Origin: Citrus sinensis
Taxonomy: Eukaryota > Streptophyta > Magnoliopsida > Sapindales > Rutaceae
NCBI RefSeq assembly: GCF_022201045.2
Contig: NC_068560.1
Span: 37,845,001-37,909,000 of the forward strand
Direction: 5' to 3'
DNA length: 64,000 bases
Below, piece by piece: positions 52,966 through 64,000 of this stretch. Every line of letters begins with the position of its first letter. Position 1 is the first letter of the stretch. Under the pieces are notes generated by a model. It was not told the DNA's origin. It worked only from the letters and a program-made list of their open reading frames with translations, and did not search any database. The position numbers and the translations under genes are program-made.

Positions 52966-54581
52966 GCCACTCGATAACCTTAATTTATTAATTAAAGACA
53001 TACGTACGTATATGCATGTGCCTTGATTTGGCACTTTAATTTGCCATATATTGAGTATCCTTTTATTTGAAAATTAAGCAATGAATTGGTTTGTAAATTG
53101 TAGTTAAGCAGTGTTTTCAGTTTGTTGAGCTATGTTTCACGTTGACTAATAAATGGGAGGTACTTGAGTTTATGAGAATAGGCCACCCCACTTAAAATAT
53201 TAATTTTTTGAATTGGATGCCTTGAAATTCTTGACCAAGCTCGGATGAAATGAACAGGGTTCAGCGGTGATTTCGTCCGAGAAAGAAACTATTGAGTTGT
53301 ATTTTATATTGACTAATAAAAAAAAATACTTAAGTTTATAAAAAGAATATCTCACCCCACCTAATAAACTAATTTTTTTGTTGAATACCTTGAAATTCTT
53401 TGATCAAGCCCCCAACGCAGTTTCTGGTTAATTGATATACAAAATCAACCGTTAATTGTTTGTCAATTTATCAAATATAAATGAATCTCAACCATATTGC
53501 GGCCGAGTCTTTAATTTCTTTTGAGATATAATATCCTTTTCCGATCGGGCAACGAACGCCATCAGATTTGGAATATACGGCTTATGGACTGAAATCATTT
53601 AAGTTGCGTCCATGGGGACCATGTCCTTCGACCTTGACGTGCCTGATCACCATGACCACGTACGTGTGTGCACAGTATACTGCTAGCATTATATTTAAAT
53701 ATAATAATAGTGTTAACAGTAGACTCAAGACTCTACACTCCATTGCTTCCATGGGAGACAGGACAACAATGAGTGAAAGCAAAGATAACGTATGTCATTA
53801 ATTAATTATGTTGTCATAAACTCAGAAAATAAGAGGTCGAAAATGAACTTTTAATAGGAGAATTATAGTCACCGTTGTGTTAGGTTACTATCGTATGTAA
53901 TTTATAATAAATTTAAAAATAATTATTGATCACCACTCGCTTATTTCATATACTATCATTTTTTATTATTAGATAGCTACTTTTAGATTAGTGCTTTGTA
54001 TTGAATAATTCCACCATATTATTAGGTAGTAACATTAACTTATTTTTACAACTAAAATGTATAAAATTCTCTAATTTTCTCTTAGGTGGGACAAGCTTAC
54101 TTAATACATAAATAATGGTTATGATTGTAAAGTAGAAGTATAAATACTTTATCTCGATTAATATGACATTTGATGTGTTATTCATGTTGTTGGTATTGTA
54201 AAATTATCTAATTAATAATAGAACCAAAAGTTAATTATTACCTAACATAAATATGACAATTATTGAAATAGTGATATGTTATTTAAGATACAATTGCAAG
54301 CATACCATTACTTTTATTATAAATATACTTATTTAACTATAATTAAACATGACAAATAAGAGTGATTTCAAAATGCTTAATGTATTATTTTGGATAATCC
54401 CATTAAAATTGTCTCATCTAAAACCCCTACCCCTCCTTATTTTGTTAAAAATTTTGAACTAAGAGGTATTGAAAAAGGATTTGGATTTATCTTATCTTTT
54501 TGTGTTGATATTTTATAAGGTTGTGATCAGTAGATATTTGACAAGAATATGTATGTAATAAAAGGATGAGACTATTTACAC
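52966..54581. other. 3' flank of the CAD-like gene and spacer
   Basis: Apart from the duplicated unit at 53125-53410, the sequence is AT-rich and without recognised coding regions. A frame at 53568-53801 has no support. Confidence 0.5.
53125..53410. repeat. Diverged direct duplication of about 117 bases
   Basis: Units 53125-53240 and 53292-53410 share TTGACTAATAAA, CACCCCAC and CCTTGAAATTCTT in the same order, with many changes between. About 50 bases separate them. The origin is unknown. Confidence 0.65.
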
Positions 54582-54796
54582 TCTAATTTATACTTTTTTT
54601 TTGTGTAAGTCATTCGGTATCCGGCGACCGCATTGGATCCCGACTAATCCGAATTCGGGGTATAGTCACAGTTAAGGCTTTTTACGCCTCCCAAATGACG
54701 TGTTTAGTGGATATCGAACCCGATATATAGCTCTTTTCACAAACTCAGCATGCGCTGCTAACTGAGTCACAACCATTTGGTTCTAATTTATACTTT
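54582..54796 (-). mobile_element. tRNA-derived SINE, second family, with 15-base target duplication
   Basis: Body 54597-54781 is in minus orientation and has its A tail (T run) at the left. The direct repeats TCTAATTTATACTTT flank it exactly at 54582-54596 and 54782-54796. On the minus strand the start reads GTGACTCAGTTAGCAGCGCA (A-box region) and then GGGTTCGATATCC (B box), a good tRNA-like RNA polymerase III promoter. The exact flanks suggest a fairly recent insertion. Confidence 0.9.
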
Positions 54797-56976
54797 GAAT
54801 ACTCTAATTTTCATAAAAATTTATACTTACTAAATTTACTACCAAGGACATTAATATAATCCAAGAAAATGCTATTACTCTTAACACACATGTAATATGA
54901 TTTGTTTGCATCCCTGTAAAGACCGAAGCTAACATCATCACAGTGATTTTCTTCATTGGAACCAAAGTTAGGTTGTTAGTGTAGATCTTGGAAAGTAAGG
55001 TTGCTCTTTGTCGACCGGGTAGCCAATGACCTTCTCCATTGGTTCCCTTTGTTGAGTAAAGATAATGGATGACCACGTTAATAATCTCAAACTTTTTTGT
55101 CTTTATGATTATTTATATATTATAATTGTAATATTGGGAAACTCGGCAAGTACCGATAATCTAAATTAATTATAAAAAGCATAAATTAAATTTCATTTTT
55201 CTTATTTTTACCATGATTTCACGTCAATGTAGACTATGTAGTCGTCTGCTACTGCTATGCAATTCTCCTGTAAATAATAATTGTAAAATGATTGTAAAAT
55301 GAAAAAATTGGAATGTTGAGGAAAATGGAAAGCAAGAAAATAAATTAACATTTCATGAGGCGAATGTTTCTAGATAAGCATTGCACAAACAGAGTCCTTG
55401 TTCCGAAGTCTCCATTTTGCACATCTGTACTCCATTCCCTATTTTCCTTCCCTCACGCAATAAACTGCCACTGTTATTAATACACATTCCGACGATGTTA
55501 AAAGCCAAGTTGTTCTATTATTTCACAGTGATTCTTTTATTCATTGTTGTTTGGTGCTTGGATCGCTACAGAGTGCGAGTGCTTCTGGTCTTATGGGTGC
55601 AAAGTGAAAGTAATTAATTAATTTTTTTTAAAAAAAACTAACATTTCATTTACCATAAGTGAAAATCAGTACAGTACAAACATAAATTTTACAAACGATC
55701 TCAACAGATATCTAATACAAGTACACAATTGGTTGAATCAATGTATTTCTACACTAAAGAATAAGAGGAAAAACCAATGCATTAAAGATACTCGAGTGAA
55801 GTATCTCTTCCAGTAAAGAAAATGTACCAACGAAGAGCCATTCATCAGATAAAGCTCTTTCATAATACGCACCTTAATTTGGTTCTTCCAATTTTTACGG
55901 AACATATTTTTGGTCTTGACCCATTTGTTATATCATGAAATCCTCCAGAAGATACGAAGTGTGAGTGCCTTCCCTTACATATAGTGAAGGGACAAAAAAG
56001 CAAAATAAATACTAAAACATACAAGATTTTTGCCGGATAATGAGCCAACTATATATTGCTCTTCTCTAGTGAAATAGAAGAGTGGTTGAGGATGAAGCAA
56101 AAAGAAGGCTGTAGAAGAGGAGAGAAAAGAAAATAAATAGTTAATGAAATGATCTTAACAAAGGATAATTTTGGCATTTGAAAGAGTGTACATGGTAAAA
56201 ATTATTATTTAAAATTTATTGAATGAGTGTATAAAGTGTTTAGAATAAATTTTAGAGCGTAAATAGTTTACCTGTAGTAAAATTTTAGCACTAAATGATA
56301 ATAAATGCACCTATAACACAAAATCTTTAAAAAATCAACATAACTAAAATCAATATTAGTTGCAAATTGAAAAAATACAAAATATCAAACGTCAAGTCCT
56401 AACGAAAGAATTCATCCTCTCTTCATGTTTCATTCTCTCTTTGGGAATTGGGACCTTCCAAGATTTTTTTATTTATACGCGAGTTTGATCGTGTTTGATC
56501 AATTTTTGGAGATTTTTTGTTATAAGAATTCAGACTATATACATTGCTTTTGAGAATAACAGTTGAATATTTGCTGATCCAGCAATCAACTGTCGTCCGG
56601 CTATCCCCACTGTACGTGCATGTGATTCGAAAGTTTTACACAAACGCATCACCTTTTAAATTAGAGCATAATACGTGTGTATAACAAAGTTACTTTTTAT
56701 TTGCAGTATTAATGCATAAAAACTCGGAGAAGCATTAGACATATGTAACGTAAGAGAATGACCAACAAATAATCATTATATATCCATGTTGATAGATAAA
56801 CTATTAATGCACTTGTATCTCAAAAAGCATCGTCTCAATGCATTACACGTACAAAAACGCACCGTGTGAGCGAGGGCTACCGTGTGACAAAAGTCATTAA
56901 CAAAATTGAGGCGGTGCTAACGGCCATCTCTTTATCTTCTCCTTTTCCTCTTAACTTTTCTTCAAGCAAGTAGCCT
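54797..56976. other. Spacer upstream of the UPF0496 gene
   Basis: AT-rich. Frames at 55381-55617 (+) and 55860-56048 (-) have hydrophobic starts, but the second lacks an ATG and neither shows a family motif. Confidence 0.45.
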
Positions 56977-56986
56977 CTATATATAT
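56977..56986 (+). promoter_or_regulatory. Probable TATA box of the UPF0496 gene
   Basis: CTATATATAT lies about 130 bases before the ATG at 57113. Confidence 0.45.
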
Positions 56987-57112
56987 CAATACATAGTGCC
57001 TCATTTGCCTGCTTCTTTAAACTCTTCCTTTTTTAATTTCATTATTATAATTTTTAGCCCATTGTATGTCAAGAATAAGATATTTGAGAATCTTTGCATC
57101 TGTGCCAATCAA

Positions 57113-58364
57113 ATGAGAAAGTCTATGTGGGACAAGTTGAAATCTCCCTTCACTAGGTCAGGTGAGTTTTTTTAAGCTTCATGGGGTTAACTGTTTTTGA
57201 AAAATTTTCAAGAGATTTATGAAATAGGGCTTTAGTTTTGGGTTTGAAAGATGAGAGTGATTTGATTTCATGAAAGTATAATGATTGTTTTGTGTCTCAG
57301 GTGAATCACAAAAGCAGTGTGGCGATAGCTTGAGCAGCAGGTCAAACATCAATGAGGAATACACGGAAGCTTTCAGAACAAAATCCTACGTTGAAATGTG
57401 GAGCAAAGCTCAGAGCCAGCTGGCCGCAAGAACAAGCTTTAATGGACTTTCATCAACATCTTCAGTTTCTTTCTATGTCCATCTCTCTGACTATCTTTTG
57501 GAACCGCAGCAAGAAACCCTAATGAAAATGATAGAGAGATTGCATTTCCATCACCTTCTCATGGATTACTTTGAAGCCAGCGTAGAGGCTTACAATGTCT
57601 GTCAATTACTCCTTCGAAGCGTCCATCAAACTCGCGCTAATTATCGAAGAATCCAAAGAGTGATGAAGATAAGCGAAAATATGCATGACTGTAGAGCTAC
57701 ATTCAAACATCTGGCTGCATTTGCGTCGTCAAAGAACCCATTATCGATCATTAGCATGGTGCAATTTCGCGATTATCATCATGGCAAAATGTTGTTGTTC
57801 AGTAGTTTGACATCCAAAGGAAAGAAGATTAGAAGGAGAGCAAAATTCAATAAACTTTTGAAGAAGGTGGGAGCATATAGTCTAGTAATTTCTCAAACTG
57901 CATTGTTGATAGCATTGTTGGTCTTTGTACTCCATAGCATGGTTGGTATTGTGGCAGCACCTGGGCTAATGGTTCCTTGTTTAGCTTTATTTCAGAGAAA
58001 GCTCACGAAGTTGGTTCGTCGTGGTCCCAAGACAAGTTTGCTTCAAAAATTTGCTGCCCAGCTTGATGTTGCGGCCAAGGGGGTTTATATACTGGTCAAC
58101 GATTTTGACACGATTAGTCGGATGGTGAGGAGATTATACGACGAAGTAGAGCATCGGAAAGACATTGCTAGGATGTGTTTTAGGTCTGGAAACTCTGAAA
58201 TATTGAAGGAGGTTATGAAGGAATTTCATTTGCATGAATCTAGCTTTCTGGAGCAGTTAAAGGAGCTTGAGGATCATATTTGCTTGTGTTTTCTCACAAT
58301 CAATAGATCTAGAAGGCTTGTTCTACAGGAGATAATGGTGCATCAAGATAAGTCATGCCCATGA
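57113..58364 (+). CDS. UPF0496 family membrane-associated protein, 2 exons, 370 aa
   Basis: Exons 57113-57161 and 57301-58364 join within a Gly codon and give 370 residues. The start MRKSMWDKLKSPFTRS is the first ATG after the TATA-like box. The long helical N-terminal part includes VSFYVHLSDYLLEPQQETL and a coiled region through VHQTRANYRRIQRV. A hydrophobic segment at about 207-247 (QTALLIALLVFVLHSMVG, then AAPGLMVPCLALF) is likely one or two membrane passes, as in this family. The C-terminal helices follow (AAKGVYILVNDFDTISRMV and FLEQLKELEDHICLCFLTI). UPF0496 proteins are plant-specific and resemble BYPASS1-like or At14a-like proteins, and the function is unsettled. It appears complete. 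Confidence 0.9.
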
Positions 58365-59076
58365 TCTTTGATCATGGTTTCCTTTTTGAAGATAATTAAT
58401 CATAAATTTCATGATTGTGTGATAGCGGCCTTGTACATGAAATTAACCATTTCCAAAATAAGTACTTCATGGATCCCATGAATATCAATTAAATCGGGGA
58501 AAGAAGTGGTATCCATTTTTCATTTTGTTTTTGCTTTCGTGGTGCGTGACACTGCTGACATGAGCTGTCAGAGGATTGAAACGGACGTGGCTCATACTGC
58601 AGTATGGTATCTGTCGTTTTAACGATTCATTCATTATTATTTCACATCGGAGAAATATGATAGAATTGGAATAAAAACACATTATATTACATTTTATGAT
58701 ACGCATTCATTACATGTACACTTTTTAACTAAACAAGCGGGTAACGGGTTAGTCCACTTTAGTCTCCTTCAACTTGTAACAAGCAATTTAACCTATTATT
58801 TGAATAATCAGGAAGCTTATAAATAGGAATCAAAGAATGCTACAATTGATCGCAAGAAATTTGACTTAAGAAGCCTAAGTTACACTTGATCATATTATTC
58901 TAATGGGATACAAAAATGGTTTTGAACATGAATATACTTGCGTTTAAAAAATTGCTATGTCGACATTGCAAGGCCTATCCAAGAACTGACGATGCGGGAA
59001 TTTTTAAAAGCAGAAGCACTTGTGTGAACAGCTAATCTTATTCACTGCCTCAGGATGAACCAAAGCATTCAATGAT
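58365..59076. other. Spacer between convergent genes
   Basis: It should hold the 3' untranslated regions of the UPF0496 gene (+) and the ABITRAM-like gene (-), which converge here. No other feature is seen. Confidence 0.6.
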
Positions 59077-60921
59077 TTAGCATTCTTCTCTCTTTCTCTT
59101 GTAGTCTTCAAGGCCCAACAATGAACTCTTGATCTTGAGCCAATCTGCCGGTTTAGGCATGATGATCGCAATGTATCCTTCTCTATCTGCCTGCAATTTA
59201 GTCAACAGATTCGCATTACAGTACTTAAGGTGTGATAAATAAGTGGAATTTTACTTGTTTACATAATTAGTCTATAAAGAGCTAGTTGATTCCAAGAACA
59301 AAGTCCAGCAGGGAGTTGAAGCTATTCAAATAGCTAATTAAACACTTCAAAAATAACAAACTCAATAATGACATGTCCAGCTGACAACATACACATCAAT
59401 TAAATATTAGTTCTAGCTATCTTCCATCAGTGGCAAAAGGATCTGTGGCATCACCATATGGAAAAACTTTACTCTTCCAAACTCCAAAATTTCCAATCAA
59501 GACTCGTTTTAGCTCAATAACAGAACTAGTCATGAAGCCAAACAGAAGACTGTTTTCTTCACCTCATGAAATTCACATGCTTATTCTGTTATGCTTGACG
59601 GCATCATAGAAGCAACAAGCAGCCCGTACAAGCATGTGAATAAGAAAAGGCAGGGTCAAGGTTACTCTGTGTGACCAACATTTTAATGATGGCTTATGAA
59701 CTGAAACCTAAAGATTTATCACGAAAGCCAACTGATAACTTTTGATTCTCCCGTCGTGGTGAGTGTTCAGTTTGGGATTTTAGTCCACATTGTACAAAAA
59801 AGAGAAAGAAAACAAAATGATGGTTAAACAAATAATGAAAAGATAATGACCAATATGAAGATAACAAGCAAGAGGTTGTAAAGTCAAAAACATGATAATA
59901 TCACATACAATAATCGAAACAATGCCCATGTGCGCGATTTCCATATTATGCAATCCAACAATTAGCATTCAGGACATTAACAATTCAGTAATCCTCACCG
60001 ATGAATTAAGCAATCCTGGCTGTTTGATTAATCTGTTGTTCACTTCCAACAGAGAGCCTTTAACACAACACCTGTGAAAGGCAATTTATTTTTCAAAACT
60101 AAAACAACAGAAGAAAAAACAATCAAGTATCCAAAAAAATCAAAAGAAAGAAATAGAAACAATTTTACCTCACAATATATGAGTCATTATTGGTGCACAC
60201 TTTACATACAGCCGTGTTCGATTCAAAGTGTTGTGCATTCTGCTTAATATATATAAAAAAAGAAAAAAATTACGGAACTAAACCCTCCCACATTTGCAAA
60301 TTAAAATGCTAACGTACAGAGTATGGAAATTATTAAAAAAAAAAAAAACCTTCTTTCGCTTTCCGGTGACCTTAAAACCACTACGATCAGACTTGCCAAC
60401 ATTAAAATCAACGGCCGTGATTCCACCTTCATCCTTAAAAGCCACGTGCGTAGGAGCCAATCCAATTACACACAAACTTCAGAATTCATATTAACCAAAG
60501 AATGACCAAAAATTAGACTTCATAAATAATCGAACTTTGACAATTCAAGATTTAATTAAATCGAAAAATCTCACCCGTTCGCATGGCGGTAAACGTACTG
60601 GTCATGTCCCGGTTTCAAAAAATCTGTCAATTTTATATTTTTAGAAGGAAAAAAAATTAATGGTTTAGCTAGGGTTTAAGATTATAGAGGGCTAATCGGT
60701 GAGGGTTAAAAGAGTAAATAAGTACCTGGAGCAAAGTAGGCGACAAAATTGAAATCAATGGCGGAGGGAGGAGTGAGGGGAAGATCGTGTACATTAGGGA
60801 GCAGTAACTTATGCAACTCCTCTTCATCATCTTGCATTTCTTTTTCTCGTTCTTGCTGTGCTTGCTCTGGTGTTTCTTCAGTTTCTGAATTGTTTGTTTG
60901 GTAGACGTTGTGATCGTTCAT
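59077..60921 (-). CDS. ABITRAM-like protein (FAM206/Simiate family), 6 exons, 209 aa
   Basis: Exons, minus strand: 60921-60726, 60623-60575, 60476-60350, 60239-60169, 60071-59999 and 59190-59077, giving 209 residues. The N-terminus is acidic (residues about 10-40 rich in Glu, Gln and Asp). The conserved core runs from FLKPGHDQYVYRHANGLCVI, through GLAPTHVAF and FKVTGKRKKNAQHF, then CKVCTNNDSYIVRCCVKGSL, LEVNNRLIKQPGLL and EGYIAIIMPK. This matches the order of blocks in animal ABITRAM, an actin-regulating protein with a fold like the biotinyl/lipoyl or glycine-cleavage H domain. In plants its role is not established. All introns are GT-AG. Its final intron (59998-59191) is by far the longest. 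Confidence 0.88.
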
Positions 60922-62277
60922 TGAAATCTAACGGGAGATTTCAGAGCTGCGGCTCGTCCGTACAAATTTTTTTGGAGAAGCCGACTTTTCTATTCTCGGT
61001 CGGTTCTGTGTAAATGTTTATTTCGAAAGTCTTGTTTCATTTTCGGAAAGCAACGGTGTCGGATCGTAGCTCACGGGCCTAGTACGCTATTTTGTTCAGA
61101 ACCTGTAATAATTGGGCTTTAACATCAACTGCAGGCCCATCTGAGCTCAACACGTTAGTTAGCGGCTCTCGTTCAATATTTATTTATTTTACCCATTACC
61201 TCCCTCAATATTTAAACACGTTGATAAGTAATAATACCAAGACCTTCAAAACTATATAAAGATAATCATTACCATATGTTTTTTTTAATAATTGATGTAG
61301 GACCGTTTCTTGAGATGAGCAGGGTATTTTTAAGAGATCATAATTTAGGGTACAAATGTTTGTTTTTATGTACAATATACTATTTCGTAAATTGTGATAA
61401 GATAAACTAAATCTAGATGAGGTTGCGTCGTTTTACTCCGTGGTTGAGCTAAAATTCTTTTTTGTTTTTGTTTTTTAGTTTAAGTTATTTTTATTTTTTT
61501 ATTATTTTGAGGATTTTTATCTTTTTTTTAATTATCGAATTTAGGTACCATTTGTTTTGATTTCCTTATTTAAATTAGGATAATTTTATTAAAACAATAT
61601 TTCAAATTAGCTTATTTTAATAAATTCATTATATTTAGGATTAGTATAAAAGGAACTCAAAACCCTAGTTTTATTCATTAGATTTTTTTTAATAAACTTT
61701 CATTATTTAGAAACCTTTTTTTTTTCTGTTATCTTTCAATCTTTGTATTTTTGTATCCTCAATAATTTTATTTAAAACACCCGTAATTTACAAGATGTGT
61801 ACTTGTGGATAGTGGTTAACAGTTTAATTTTTAATTGATAAAGCAAAATACATGTCCTGCATTCAAAGTTTCACACAATTTTAATCCATTCTTAAAATAT
61901 TTGACCGGTTTCTTTTAACTTCCGCATGTGTGTTTCGCAAGTATTCAAGAACACATAATATTTCTTGGCCACTGATGCAGTGTGAGAAGTTATGAGAACG
62001 GGGTAATTTGAAAAAAAAAAGTATAATTAAATTAGAGAATCACATTCAGATGATGAGTAATCCAAATATTTCTAGATTGAATCTTGAACAACCTTGAGTA
62101 CAAAAATTATTCTAAAAGGTCCTCACAAATTCACTTCAATGGTAAGGGAAAAAAACTCTTCCACACACTCCCAAATCACCACATTTTATGCTTTGATTGC
62201 CCAAAAATACAATAAATTTGAGAAATTTAAAGCCTACTCGCAAATCAAAAGAAACCAACTTGCATGGGTAAAATCAG
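60922..62277. other. Spacer between ABITRAM-like gene and peroxidase
   Basis: Contains the short promoter region of the ABITRAM-like gene and T-rich unique sequence. No coding region or repeat ends are recognised. Confidence 0.5.
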
Positions 62278-63609
<1,332 letters not shown>

Positions 63610-63695
63610 AATAGAAGCTAGCTAGTTTTTGAAATTTGTTTCAATATATATTTTACTGCTTAATTATCTGTGAAAACACAAGTGTTACGGAATTG

Positions 63696-63703
63696 TATTT
63701 ATA
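63696..63703 (-). promoter_or_regulatory. Probable TATA box of the peroxidase gene
   Basis: On the minus strand, GCTATAAATACAA lies about 90 bases before the start codon. This is a strong match to the plant TATA consensus. Confidence 0.6.
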
Positions 63704-64000
63704 GCAAAGAGTAAGAGACAGGGAACTTGGAGTTGTTATTGGGTATAGTGGTTGTTAGAAAATTTGGTGATCAAAAACATTTGTAGTGGAGTGGCATTGA
63801 AGCATGCTCGTAAGAAGACAATTCATGTGTCACATTAATTTGTTATTCTTCTTTTTTAAAGTGACACGGGAGACAAAATAATTTTACATATTATTAGACC
63901 CTTCAGACCTGGAGGAAAGTCTTTGATAATATTTCTAAAATAATTGACGGTTCAATTCATGTCGCGTTTTTGTTGATAAAACAACCTTGCTAATAGTTAA
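63704..64000. other. Peroxidase upstream region
   Basis: AT-rich sequence at the window edge. No further gene is seen. Confidence 0.5.

Noticed and set aside
55860-56048. Small secreted peptide (hydrophobic start) on the minus strand
   Set aside because: The frame opens with TTG right after a stop and has no ATG. No known peptide motif is present at its end.

Overview
The window is nuclear DNA of a eudicot plant. The coding exons are separated by AT-rich introns, the gene families are plant-specific (class III peroxidase, FD-type bZIP, UPF0496, subtilase, CAD-like dehydrogenase), and Mutator-like (MULE), MITE and SINE elements are frequent. The protein style fits a rosid, possibly Citrus or a relative, but that is an impression and not a proof.

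Layout. 1-3942: right part of a Mutator-like element. It carries the 3' end of a transposase gene (+) facing a Ulp1/C48-protease-like gene (-), both broken. 4195-6974: intact three-exon gene for an uncharacterised protein with beta-rich C-terminus. 8395-9967: SKP1. 10660-16175: a decayed subtilase copy (-), interrupted by a second MULE (11463-15089) that is an internally deleted relative of the first. 17360-20581: an intact nine-exon subtilase of the SBT5.2/CRSP type (-). 20.7-32 kb: gene-poor, with an RNase H fragment of a LINE, MITEs with long inverted ends, several SINEs and a 36-base poly-G run. 32021-33036: FD-like bZIP (-). 34632-35582: short non-autonomous MULE. 41349-44688: LARP1B/C-like La-motif protein (-). 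47340-48710: FtsH2/FtsH8-type chloroplast protease pseudogene. 48.9-49.7 kb: a tandemly expanded SINE. 51112-52965: CAD-like alcohol dehydrogenase. 54597-54781: SINE. 57113-58364: UPF0496 protein. 59077-60921: ABITRAM-like protein (-). 62278-63609: class III peroxidase closest to PRX64 (-).

The genes are independent plant loci and do not form an operon or cluster pathway. From memory, two neighbour pairs echo Arabidopsis: FD with LARP1C (At4g35900/At4g35890), and SKP1 with PRX64 (ASK2 At5g42190/At5g42180). SKP1, SBT5.2 and UPF0496 also recall the At1g20140-At1g20180 area. So the window looks like one ancestral block stretched by repeats.

The most unusual material is in the MULEs. Three elements share terminal bases GGGAAATTTA and carry, inside their ends, clusters of GC-rich perfect or near-perfect hairpins built on GGTGCGACAGG. 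Other points to check are a GA instead of GT donor in the FD gene, a GC donor in LARP1, and a SINE family with precise target-site duplications. All exon joins were made by hand from splice signals and reading frame. No alignment or database search was run.
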